Shown: one piece after another, positions 38,541-46,306 of the stretch
Layout: every line of letters starts with the position of its first letter
Numbering within the stretch: position 1 is the stretch's first letter
DNA from: DATBLE01 sp963837265
GTDB lineage: Bacteria; Actinomycetota; Thermoleophilia; Gaiellales; Gaiellaceae
DNA: 64,000 nucleotides
Direction of reading: 5' to 3'
Assembly (NCBI GenBank): GCA_963837265.1
Contig: CAWIMQ010000001.1
Location: 806,001 to 870,000 of the forward strand
Program-made: the position numbers and the translations under genes
The notes under the pieces: model-generated
The model's input: only the letters and a program-made list of their open reading frames with translations
Told to the model about the DNA's origin: nothing
The model's database searches: none

Positions 38541-39329
38541 ATGCCGGACGCCTGGGAGAAGATCGTCGCCGACGAGCCGCAGGAGGAGCGGCTCTGGGAG
38601 CTATACCACGAGAACTCGAAGACGAGCCGGCTCTCCGGAGTCCCCGACGACGCGGCCGTGGCTGCGTACATGCTCGAGCTGTGGGAGGAGCTGCCGTATC
38701 CGGGCGCCGTGTCCGTCCCGCTCCCGGAGCCGTCGCCGCTCGCGATGCCGCTGGGCGACGCGATCCGGGCCAGACGGACACAGACCGACTTCGCCCCTGC
38801 TCCACTCCCGCTCACCGACCTCTCCGCGCTGTTGGCGGCGGGGTACGGCGTGACGGAGCGCGCGAGCGCAGTCGGCGACCGCAGCTTCCGGACGGTGCCC
38901 TCGGCGGGCGCGATGTACCCCCTCGAGCTGTACGTATACGCAGGCGCGGTGGCGAGCCTCGAGCCCTCGCTCTACCACTTCCGAGCGAAGCAGGCGGAGC
39001 TGCAGCGGCTGCGGACGCTGCCGCGCAGCGACCTCGCCGCCGCGTTCGTGCAGACGAACGCCCTGGAGGCTGCAGCGGCCGTGATCCTCGTCGCGGCCGT
39101 ATTCCCGCGGACGACGTTCAAGTACGGGGAGCGCGGCTACCGGTTCGCGCTGCTCGAGGCGGGCCACGTCGCGCAGAACGTGAATCTCGCCGCCGCGGCG
39201 TTGTCGCTGCCGGCGGCGAACATCGGCGGCTTCTTTGACCGCGAGCTGGAGGCGCTCCTCGAGCTCGACGGCGTCGAGTCGTCGGTTCTCTATGCCATCG
39301 CCGTCGGCTCGGCCGCCATGCGAGGCTGA
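38541..39329 (+). CDS. SagB/ThcOx-family FMN dehydrogenase (B protein)
   Basis: 262 residues. It oxidises azolines to aromatic thiazoles and oxazoles with FMN. The nitroreductase-like fold shows IRARRTQTDF at the start of the FMN site, VPSAGAMYPLELYVYAG, the catalytic-type Lys-Tyr pair in TFKYGERGYRFALLEAGH, and HVAQNVNLAAAALSLPA. The N-terminal 60 residues (LWELYHENSKTSRL) match the usual lead-in. It is the last gene of the cluster: no transporter, protease or immunity gene follows, so these functions must be supplied elsewhere. Confidence 0.93.
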   Translation: MPDAWEKIVADEPQEERLWELYHENSKTSRLSGVPDDAAVAAYMLELWEELPYPGAVSVPLPEPSPLAMPLGDAIRARRTQTDFAPAPLPLTDLSALLAAGYGVTERASAVGDRSFRTVPSAGAMYPLELYVYAGAVASLEPSLYHFRAKQAELQRLRTLPRSDLAAAFVQTNALEAAAAVILVAAVFPRTTFKYGERGYRFALLEAGHVAQNVNLAAAALSLPAANIGGFFDRELEALLELDGVESSVLYAIAVGSAAMRG

Positions 39330-39357
39330 GCCCGCCGTCTGGCGCTACCCCATTTCG

Positions 39358-39578
39358 TCACAGCCTCAGGGCGGGATCGCTCAGCCGAAGCCGGGTCGAT
39401 CCACGGCGAGCGCCCGCACGCCGTCGAGCTGCTCGATCAGGGGAAGGAACGAGAGGGAGGACGTGCTGGTGCCGTGCAGAAAGAGCGCCGGCGGCCCGTC
39501 GCCCGCCTCGATCAGATGGAGACGCCGCCCCGGGCCGGTCTCGACGCGGCGGCGCGTGGCCGCGACGACACCGAGCAT
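39358..39578 (-). pseudogene. alpha/beta-hydrolase N-terminal fragment
   Basis: About 65 residues of an alpha/beta hydrolase: RRLHLIEAGDGPPALFLHGT (oxyanion HG motif) and GVRALAVDRPGFG. One missing C at about 39382 ends the frame; correcting it adds LSDPAL, the normal continuation, but a stop follows shortly. The nucleophile and the rest of the enzyme are gone. It lies just after the flavin monooxygenase gene on the same strand, so it was probably once in its operon. Confidence 0.7.
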
Positions 39579-39599
39579 CCGCTCGTGAGACGCGCCACG

Positions 39600-40724
39600 T
39601 CAGCGGCCGGCGGGTTCGAGCGCAAAGGCGGCGTCGCCGGCGAGTGCATCCGCGCCGCTCCTTCGACCGGCGGATGCCAGGTGCCGCGCGACGTACGCGG
39701 CGTCGCGGCCGACGCCGGGGAGCACGTCAGAGGCGGCCGCGTACTGGAAGACGAGCCCGACGAAGTACAGCCCCGGCGCCGACGGAACGACGCCGCGCTC
39801 GTGCAGCGGCTGTCCGTCGTCGGCGACGACGGGCAGGTCGACCCACGAGAAGTCGTAGCGGAAGCCGGTGCACCAGACGACGTTGACGACGTCGAGCACA
39901 CGGCCGTCCGCGAGCAGCGGCAGGCCGTCGCGGACGCCGGCCACGCGCGCGACGCGCTCGACTCCGGCCGTCGCGAGATCCGCCGACTTGACCCGGATCA
40001 GCGGCGCCGCCATCGCGATGAACCGCGGGCGGACCTTGCGGCCGATCGGTGTCCTCACCGTGAGCACGTGCTTCCCCAGGAAGCGGATCATGGGCAGCAC
40101 GAAACGCGCGGGGATGCTGCCGTGCCGCACCGGGATCTCGGCCGACGGGGTACCGGCCTGGCAGACGTCGTGCGTACGTGACAGCTCGAAGGCGATCTCG
40201 GCGCCGGAGTTGCCGACTCCCACGACGAGCACGCCGCCGTCGCGCAGCTGCGCCGAATTGCGGTAATCGGCCGAGTGAAGCTGCGTGATCCGCGGGTCGA
40301 GCTCCGACGCGAACGGCGGCAGCTTCGCTCCGCGATGCGCTCCCGTCGCCACGACGACGTTGTCGGCCTCGAACGTCTGAAGACCGGACTCGATCACATA
40401 GCGGTCGCCGTCGCGGAAGACCCGGTCGACGGAGACGCCGGTGCGGACGGGAAGCTCGAACCGCGCCGCGTACGCCTCCAGGTAGTCGCCCATCTCGTCC
40501 TTGGTCGGGAACGACCACCGGGCCGCGGGGAAGCGCAACCCCGGCAGGCCGTCGTATTTCGCCGGTGTGAACAGACGCAGCGAGTCCCACCGCTTCCGCC
40601 ACGCATCGCCGATCCGCTCCTCCGCGTCCAGGAGCACGAACGGGCTTCCCCGCTTCTTCAGGTGGTAGGCCGTCGCAAGCCCGGCCTGGCCGCCGCCGAC
40701 GATCACCGTCTCGAACCGCTCCAT
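39600..40724 (-). CDS. NAD(P)/FAD-dependent monooxygenase-like oxidoreductase
   Basis: 374 residues from ATG 40724 (GAGGCGAGACG upstream). The FAD site is TVIVGGGQAGLATAYHL with LLDAEERIGDAWRKRWDSL; the NADPH site is GVLVVGVGNSGAEIAFEL; VVWCTGFRYDFSWVD is the late conserved ATG-like motif. This is the flavin monooxygenase/CzcO-like group, which oxygenates soft nucleophiles or ketones. The substrate is unknown. It is convergent with the TOMM operon and there is no sign that it acts on its product. Confidence 0.9.
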   Translation of the reverse strand: MERFETVIVGGGQAGLATAYHLKKRGSPFVLLDAEERIGDAWRKRWDSLRLFTPAKYDGLPGLRFPAARWSFPTKDEMGDYLEAYAARFELPVRTGVSVDRVFRDGDRYVIESGLQTFEADNVVVATGAHRGAKLPPFASELDPRITQLHSADYRNSAQLRDGGVLVVGVGNSGAEIAFELSRTHDVCQAGTPSAEIPVRHGSIPARFVLPMIRFLGKHVLTVRTPIGRKVRPRFIAMAAPLIRVKSADLATAGVERVARVAGVRDGLPLLADGRVLDVVNVVWCTGFRYDFSWVDLPVVADDGQPLHERGVVPSAPGLYFVGLVFQYAAASDVLPGVGRDAAYVARHLASAGRRSGADALAGDAAFALEPAGR

Positions 40725-40846
40725 CGTCTCGCCTCCTCGATCTCCGCGTATGCAGCGGAGGCTAGGTGGCCGCGAGCGCGGCGGCATCGCCCGCATCCAC
40801 CAACTTCGCGCCCACGGCCAGTGGTCATTTCTGACCACTCGGAGCG

Positions 40847-42481
40847 TCAGACGAGGTCGTGCTCGAACGCGAATGCGGTCGCGGCCGTCCGCGAGGAGAC
40901 GCGCAGCTTCGCGAAGATGTTCTGGACGTGCCGGGCGACCGTGTGCTCGCTCAGCACGAGCGTCGCCGCGATCTCGCGGTTCGTCCTGCCGGCGGCGACG
41001 AGCCGCAACACCTCGAGCTCGCGGCCGCTCAAGCCGTGGACGTCGTCCCCGTCGGCCCGCATCAGGGCATCGACGCGGCCGAGGTCCGGTCGCGCGGCGA
41101 GCTCCTCGAAGACCGCCCGCGCCGCCTCGAGCTCCAACCGCGCCGTGTCCTCGTCCTCGAGCGCGCGGCAGGCGACCGCCACGAGGACCCGCGCCCGGGC
41201 CGCCTCGTGCGGAGCCCCCAGCTCCTGCCAGACCTGCAACGCCCGCCGCAGCGTCAGGAGCGCGGCATGCGGGTCGCCGGCCGCGAGCTCGACCGAGCCC
41301 TGCGCGTAGGCAGCGATCGCGCCCAGCATCGCAGTCGGAAAGGCCGAGGCGATCTCGGCCAGCTCGCGGCAGGCGCTGCGCGCCTCCTCGAGATCACCGA
41401 GGGCAACCACGATCTCGACGTGCGCCGGCAGCAGCCGCGACCGCGCGAGCGGCGGGACGGTCTCGGCGAGCGCACGGCGGATCGCCGCCCCCGCGGCCCG
41501 CGCGTCACCCTCGGCCAGCCGCAGCAGTGCCAGACCCGGCTGCGGCTCGCGCCCACACGCGTTCGCATCCCGATAGGCGGCCTCGGCAGCGGCGAACTCC
41601 CCCTGCCGGCGCAGCACCTCCGCCTGCTGATACGCCGCCTGGCCGGCCGCGCGCCGGTTCATCGCCCGCTCACACCGCTCCCGAGCCCGCCGCGCCTCCA
41701 CGAGCGCCGCCGGCCAGTCGCCGTGCAGCTGCAGGATCTCCGCCCGGTGAGCGAGACAGCGGCCGGTGAAGGCGACCAGCTCCGGCTGTCCCTCCCACCA
41801 GCGCGCCAGCGCGCCCGTCCACTCGTGCGCGCGCCGAAGCTCGTATGCCTCCTCGCAGCCCGCGATCGCACCGCAGTAGACGACCCCGGTGATGATCGGC
41901 GACAGCTCGCCGCCGATCGCGGCCAGCATCGCCTCGTCCAGGAAGCGGAATCCCTCCTCGAAGCGGCCCAGCCTGATCAGAGCATTGCCGTGAACGTGAG
42001 CCCCCAGCGCGAACAGATCGCGGTCTCCGAAGCGCTCTCCGATCGAAGCTGCCTCGGCCGCGGCTTCCGCGACGAGCGCGTACTCGCCGGCCGCCTCGTG
42101 CCTGAACGCGAGCGGCAGGAGCAGGAAGCCCCGCTCCGGACAGTCTGCCTCCTCGCGCTCGACCAGCCGCTGCGCCCGCCCGAACCAGCCGCCCGCCTGG
42201 GCCACGTCGCCCAGAATCGCCAGGTTGATGCCGAGATGCACGGCCGCACGCGCCGCTCGCCGCGACTCACCGGCACCGACGTACGCCTGATGCGCACGCT
42301 CAAGCGTCCCGAGAAACTCGTCGACCCGACCGAGCATGTACGCCGCGACCGCAAGCGATTCCAGATCCTCGGCTGCAAGGACATCGTCCTCGTCCGCCGA
42401 GGAGAGCGACTCGCGCGCCACCGCCCACGCACGCTGTCCGTACGCTCTCCGACCGAGCTCAAGGTCGCCGCCCCCATTCAC
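40847..42481 (-). CDS. LuxR-family regulator with TPR-like N-terminus
   Basis: 544 residues from GTG 42481. It lacks an ATPase domain; residues 1-460 are alpha-helical repeats (for example GRRAYGQRAWAVARESL, LGTLERAHQAYVGAGE, AAEAAYRDANACGREPQPG). The last 70 residues form a LuxR helix-turn-helix: LSGRELEVLRLVAAGRTNRE, then LSEHTVARHVQNIFAKLRV. It is a shorter relative of the LAL regulators at 6.5 and 55.7 kb. Its start lies about 320 bp from the pentapeptide gene, divergent. The target may be the flavin monooxygenase gene it precedes on the same strand. Confidence 0.88.
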   Translation of the reverse strand: MNGGGDLELGRRAYGQRAWAVARESLSSADEDDVLAAEDLESLAVAAYMLGRVDEFLGTLERAHQAYVGAGESRRAARAAVHLGINLAILGDVAQAGGWFGRAQRLVEREEADCPERGFLLLPLAFRHEAAGEYALVAEAAAEAASIGERFGDRDLFALGAHVHGNALIRLGRFEEGFRFLDEAMLAAIGGELSPIITGVVYCGAIAGCEEAYELRRAHEWTGALARWWEGQPELVAFTGRCLAHRAEILQLHGDWPAALVEARRARERCERAMNRRAAGQAAYQQAEVLRRQGEFAAAEAAYRDANACGREPQPGLALLRLAEGDARAAGAAIRRALAETVPPLARSRLLPAHVEIVVALGDLEEARSACRELAEIASAFPTAMLGAIAAYAQGSVELAAGDPHAALLTLRRALQVWQELGAPHEAARARVLVAVACRALEDEDTARLELEAARAVFEELAARPDLGRVDALMRADGDDVHGLSGRELEVLRLVAAGRTNREIAATLVLSEHTVARHVQNIFAKLRVSSRTAATAFAFEHDLV

Positions 42482-42799
42482 GAGAGACCCGTCTCGGCGC
42501 TGTGCCCGAGCCCCAGCGTCGCCATCCAGGCAGGCTAACGCCTCACGGGCCCTTCGTATCCGCCTCGACGCCGGGGCTGCCGGTCTGGGCGGCGTGTCGC
42601 GAGACGAGCGCGGGCGCTCAGGCCGTCGCGGTAGGCGGCGTGGACGCGTTCGTCCCCTTCCTCCATCGATCACGAGGCCGCCGTCGACGCTGCCGGGGCC
42701 GGCACCGTCGTGGCCGCCGCCGCGGACGTTGCGAATCGAGGCTGCGTACGCCATTCTCAGGTGCACGGTGGAGCACACGCAAGCAAGCGGCTCGACGAG

Positions 42800-43513
42800 A
42801 TGACGACTGCGCTCCAAGCGTGGATCGCGTTGATCGCGGGGTTCGCGACTGCGCTTCTCGGCCTCCTGAAATACTTCAACTACCGCACCAGGCGGGATCG
42901 TCTTGCGGTCGTCGGGCAGGCCTTCGGCGAGACGGTGAGCTCGCTGGCGTCGAAGGACGAGGTCCAGCGGCTCGCCGCGGCGATCCTGCTCCGCCGCTTC
43001 TTCAATCCAAGAACCGAGCAGGGCACCGCGGGTGCGCCGTATCAGCAAGAGGCGGTCCGGGTGATCGCCGCCCTCCTCCGTGCCACCGAGACGGGCGAGT
43101 TCCAGAAGCTGCTCGCGGACGGGCTCGCGTACGCTCCCGATCTTCGCGGGGCCGATCTCCAGCGCTGCAACCTGAGCGGCGCGTACCTCGGGAACCGCCT
43201 GGGCAAGGCGACGAACCTCTCCGAAGCGGACCTCTTCGGGGCAAATCTCACCGGTGCGTCGCTGAGGGGCGCGGTTGCGAGGGGGACCGTCTTCTACGGC
43301 GCCCTCCTGGCAGAGACGGTTCTCGAGGACGCCGATCTGTCCGACGCCGATTTCCGGGACGCCGAGCTCACGAACGCAAAGTTCGGGGGCGCGCGGCTGA
43401 CCGGAGCGCGTTTCGAGGGTGCCCGCAACCTGCCGCCCGTCGTCGTCGCTCATCTCGCCGGCGAGGAGGCCATCACAGGCGGGCAGGAAGGCGTCGCGCC
43501 TGTCCCTGCATGA
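42800..43513 (+). CDS. membrane-anchored pentapeptide-repeat protein
   Basis: 237 residues from ATG 42800. An N-terminal membrane helix (ALQAWIALIAGFATALLGLL) is followed by a helical part (VGQAFGETVSSLASKDEVQR, AAILLRRFF) and about 15 pentapeptide repeats (residues 110-210; for example DLRGADLQRCNLSGAYL, ADLFGANLTGASL, ADLSDADFRDAEL) that form a right-handed beta helix. Such proteins serve as scaffolds or protein-binding surfaces. Its stop overlaps the start of the TIR gene (ATGA), so the two are made together and probably act together at the membrane. Confidence 0.88.
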   Translation: MTTALQAWIALIAGFATALLGLLKYFNYRTRRDRLAVVGQAFGETVSSLASKDEVQRLAAAILLRRFFNPRTEQGTAGAPYQQEAVRVIAALLRATETGEFQKLLADGLAYAPDLRGADLQRCNLSGAYLGNRLGKATNLSEADLFGANLTGASLRGAVARGTVFYGALLAETVLEDADLSDADFRDAELTNAKFGGARLTGARFEGARNLPPVVVAHLAGEEAITGGQEGVAPVPA

Positions 43514-43899
43514 CCCCCGCGGTCTTCATCTCCTACGCCCGCGCGGAGACGGCGTTCGCCGAGCGGCTGGCTGCGGCGCTGCTCGAGGCCGGCAAGGCGG
43601 CCTGGCTCGACACCGTCGAGCTTCCGCCGGGCACCGAGTGGCGGGATGCGGTCCGACACGCGATCGAGGACGCGGGAGCGTTCCTCTTCGTCGTGAGCCC
43701 GGACTCACTTCGGTCCGAGCAGTGCAGGAACGAGCTCGAGCACGCGCTGGCCAACGGAAAGCCACTCGTCGTGCTCGTCCGCCGCGAGCCCGACCCGAGC
43801 GAGGTTCCTGCACGCCTCGACGGCAACACCTGGATCTACGCTCGCGACGAGGGCGAGTTCAGGGCAGCGGTCGGCGATGTGGCTACCGCGATCGGGTGA
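43510..43899 (+). CDS. TIR-domain protein
   Basis: 129 residues, a single TIR domain: TPAVFISYARAETAFAERLA (beta A and alpha A), WLDTVELPPGTEWRDAVRHA, AFLFVVSPDSLRSEQCRNEL and KPLVVLVRREPDP. The Glu in the SxxCxxE motif (SEQCRNE) lies where bacterial and plant TIR enzymes carry the catalytic Glu for NAD cleavage. Bacterial TIR proteins serve in antiphage defence (for example Thoeris) or signalling. Here the partner is a membrane pentapeptide protein in the same operon. Enzyme activity is inference. Confidence 0.9.
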   Translation: MTPAVFISYARAETAFAERLAAALLEAGKAAWLDTVELPPGTEWRDAVRHAIEDAGAFLFVVSPDSLRSEQCRNELEHALANGKPLVVLVRREPDPSEVPARLDGNTWIYARDEGEFRAAVGDVATAIG

Positions 43900-43974
43900 G
43901 GGCTCGCCGAACGAGCCGCCGTGCCCCCGACGAGACTCTCGACGGGAGCTCTCCGGACTAGGGAGGAGCGATCG

Positions 43975-44364
43975 TTGGAGACGATCCGCGTCGACAGGTG
44001 GCTCTGGGCGGCACGCTTCTTCAAGACCCGCGGCCTGGCTACCGAGGCCGTCCTCGGAGGGCACGTCCAGGTGAACGGGGCGCGCGTCAAGCCTGCGCGC
44101 GACGTCGCCGTCGGCGACCGGCTCGAGATCCGGCGAGGGCCGGAGCGGTTCACGGTCGTCGTGACCGGGATCGCCGAGCGGCGCGGGCCGGCGAGCGTCG
44201 CGGCGACGCTCTACGAGGAGACGCCCGAGTCGGTCGCCGGGCGAGAGAGGCAGCAGGCGGAGCGGCGGCTCGCGCGACCGGTCGGCGCCGACCTCTCGGA
44301 GCGGCCGACGAAGCGCGACCGCCGCCGCCTCGACGCGCTCCGCCGCGGGCAGCGGCGCCGCTAG
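43975..44364 (+). CDS. S4-domain RNA-binding protein (Hsp15-like)
   Basis: 129 residues from TTG 43975, preceded by GGGAGGAG. The S4 domain is complete: RVDRWLWAARFFKTRGLATE, GHVQVNGARVKPARDV and VGDRLEIRR. The tail is basic (KRDRRRLDALRRGQRRR), as in the Hsp15/YrfH group that binds stalled 50S subunits carrying tRNA. The stop overlaps that of the convergent acylphosphatase gene. Confidence 0.87.
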   Translation: METIRVDRWLWAARFFKTRGLATEAVLGGHVQVNGARVKPARDVAVGDRLEIRRGPERFTVVVTGIAERRGPASVAATLYEETPESVAGRERQQAERRLARPVGADLSERPTKRDRRRLDALRRGQRRR

Positions 44365-44627
44365 CGGATTTCGAACCGCGAGAGCCCCTCGGGCACCTCG
44401 TCCTCGACCTCTACGCGGTCGACCTCCGCTCCGCGAGGGCCTTCCTCGCAGAAGCGGACGATCGATGCAACCGCCTCGGGCCCCCCTTCGAAGACCGCCT
44501 CCACCCCCCCGTCCCGCCGGTTTCGGACCCACCCGGCAACGCTACGACTCCGCGCTCCACTGGCGACCGCATAGCGGAATCCGACACCCTGGACGTAGCC
44601 GCGAACGATCACGCGCTGACGCACCAC
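44361..44627 (-). CDS. acyP: acylphosphatase
   Basis: 88 residues. The catalytic Arg and phosphate loop are in VQGVGFRYAVASGA, and the catalytic Asn in GWVRNRRDGGVEAVFEG. Length and spacing are those of the family, which hydrolyses acyl phosphates in the cytoplasm. It is a single gene, convergent with the S4 gene. Confidence 0.93.
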   Translation of the reverse strand: MVRQRVIVRGYVQGVGFRYAVASGARSRSVAGWVRNRRDGGVEAVFEGGPEAVASIVRFCEEGPRGAEVDRVEVEDEVPEGLSRFEIR

Positions 44628-44676
44628 TCGACCAGGCTATTCAAGCGCACCGTCGCTCGGCTCGTAGAATCGCCCC

Positions 44677-45567
44677 GTGGAACGCGACGAGGACGTTCGC
44701 ACGTCCTGCTTCTCGCGGCTCGCGGTGCTACAGGCGCAGTACGGCGACGAGCTTCCCTACGCCGGAGTGCTCAGCGAGGGCTTTCCGTTCCGTGGCCGAC
44801 GGGTCCCGTTCCTCAACTACCAGAAGGGCATCTACCGGGCCGCTGTCCAGCGAGGGCCGGCGGCACTCTCGATCCAGACGTCGGCACGGTCGCCGTACGC
44901 CGACGAGGAGACGGACGACGGCTTCTACTACGACTACCGCGCCGGGCGTTCCGACCAGCCCGACAACCGGTCTCTTCGAGCCGCGGCCGAGTTGGGGGTC
45001 CCGGTCGTCTACTTCGTCGCCACGCGCCCCGGTCTCTATCGCCCGCTGTACCCGTACTTCGTGACGCACGACTTCCCCCCCGAGAGACGTGTGCTCGTCG
45101 TTCCCGGCAAGCTCGTGGGCGCCGTCGAGGAGCCGGATCCGGTCCCTGTCGAGGACGCGCTGGAAAGGAGATACGTCGTCCGGGAGGCAAAGGTGCGGCT
45201 CCATCAGGGCCGCTTCCGGGGCGCGGTGCTTCTCGCGTACCGGGATCAGTGTGCGATCTGCCGCTTGAAGGAGATCCGGCTGCTGGACGCCGCTCATATC
45301 GAGCCGGACACGTCGCCCTCCGGCCGGCCGCTGATCACCAACGGCCTGAGCATGTGCACCATCCACCACCGGGCGTTCGACCAGAACCTGGTCGGAATCT
45401 CACCCGACTACCGCGTGCGTGTCTCCCGGCGCCTGCTGGACGACGATGACGGGCCGATGCTGGACGTGCTCAAGGCCTTCCACGGGCACGATATTCATCT
45501 ACCGGCACGACGCGCGGAGCACCCGGACCCCGAGCGCCTCGCCAGCCGCTTCGAAGGCTTCGAGTAA
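44677..45567 (+). CDS. HNH endonuclease (restriction-type)
   Basis: 296 residues from GTG 44677. The last third contains an HNH nuclease: CAICRLKEIRLLDAAHI, then NGLSMCTIHHRAFDQNL, giving the Cys pair, the AHI catalytic His and the late His/Asp. The N-terminal 170 residues (LPYAGVLSEGFPFRGRRVPF, YQKGIYRA) match the DNA-recognition or HNH-associated part of putative restriction endonucleases that cut modified or unmodified DNA without a methylase beside them. No methylase gene is adjacent, so it could be a modification-dependent or orphan nuclease. Confidence 0.85.
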   Translation: MERDEDVRTSCFSRLAVLQAQYGDELPYAGVLSEGFPFRGRRVPFLNYQKGIYRAAVQRGPAALSIQTSARSPYADEETDDGFYYDYRAGRSDQPDNRSLRAAAELGVPVVYFVATRPGLYRPLYPYFVTHDFPPERRVLVVPGKLVGAVEEPDPVPVEDALERRYVVREAKVRLHQGRFRGAVLLAYRDQCAICRLKEIRLLDAAHIEPDTSPSGRPLITNGLSMCTIHHRAFDQNLVGISPDYRVRVSRRLLDDDDGPMLDVLKAFHGHDIHLPARRAEHPDPERLASRFEGFE

Positions 45568-45592
45568 GGGAGGGAAGAGGAATGACAGAGGA

Positions 45593-46288
45593 ATGACCGA
45601 GCCGAGCGAGATCGCCGAGCGCGTCGAGCCCGTCGTCGACGGCGTCTGGCACTGGCGGATCCACAACGCCTTGATCGGCGGGGCGGTCTCAAGCTCGCAC
45701 GCGGTCGCGACCGGCGACGGCGGCTGCGTGCTGATCGACCCGGTGCGCCTCGCCGACGGTGCGCTCGCGGCGCTTCCCCCGCCCGGCGCCGTCCTCCTGA
45801 CCGCGAAGACGCACCAGCGTGCGGCCTGGCGCTTCCGGCGCGAACTCGGCGTCGAGGTCTGGCTGCCGGACGACGCGCCCGCCGCCGACGAGGAGCCGGA
45901 CCGCCGCTACGCCGAGAACGACCTGCTTCCCGGCGGCCTGCGGGCGATCCGCACGCCCGGGCCCGAGTGGCCGCACTACTCGTTTCTGCTCGCGCGCTCC
46001 GCGCGCGTGGCAGGGCACCAGGCTCGCAAAACCAACACCGTCGAGCCCGGCTTTCTGCGCGAGCGGGCGCCCGGCGTGCTCTTCTGCTCCGATCTCGTCT
46101 CGAGCGGCGACGGCGGGCTCCGCTTCATCCCCTTCGAGTACCACGACGACCCGGCCGAGACCCGCCGCAGCACGGAGCGGCTCCTCGACCTCGACTTCGC
46201 GATCCTCTGCCTCGACCACGGCGCTCCGGTCGCCGGGGATCCGAAGGCCGCGATCCGCAGGCTCCTCGAGTCGGCCGCCTCCGCCTGA
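45593..46288 (+). CDS. metallo-beta-lactamase-fold-like protein lacking the metal motif
   Basis: 231 residues from ATG 45593 (an almost identical ATG context lies 12 bp upstream). Strand order fits the MBL fold: VVDGVWHWRIHN, SSSHAVATGDGGCVLIDPVR, then a later HDDPAET and AILCLDHGAPV. Where active enzymes have HxHxDH this one has LLTAKTHQRAAWRF, with one His. The C-terminal DHG is kept. It is therefore probably not a two-metal hydrolase and may bind another ligand. Confidence 0.7.
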   Translation: MTEPSEIAERVEPVVDGVWHWRIHNALIGGAVSSSHAVATGDGGCVLIDPVRLADGALAALPPPGAVLLTAKTHQRAAWRFRRELGVEVWLPDDAPAADEEPDRRYAENDLLPGGLRAIRTPGPEWPHYSFLLARSARVAGHQARKTNTVEPGFLRERAPGVLFCSDLVSSGDGGLRFIPFEYHDDPAETRRSTERLLDLDFAILCLDHGAPVAGDPKAAIRRLLESAASA

Positions 46289-46306
46289 GGCCCGCGGCTC
46301 GAAGAA

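Noticed and set aside
40847..43453. Extending the LuxR regulator upstream to about 868 residues
   Set aside because: The extra N-terminal part overlaps the divergent pentapeptide gene antisense and has shadow-frame composition; GTG 42481 fits the first helical repeat.
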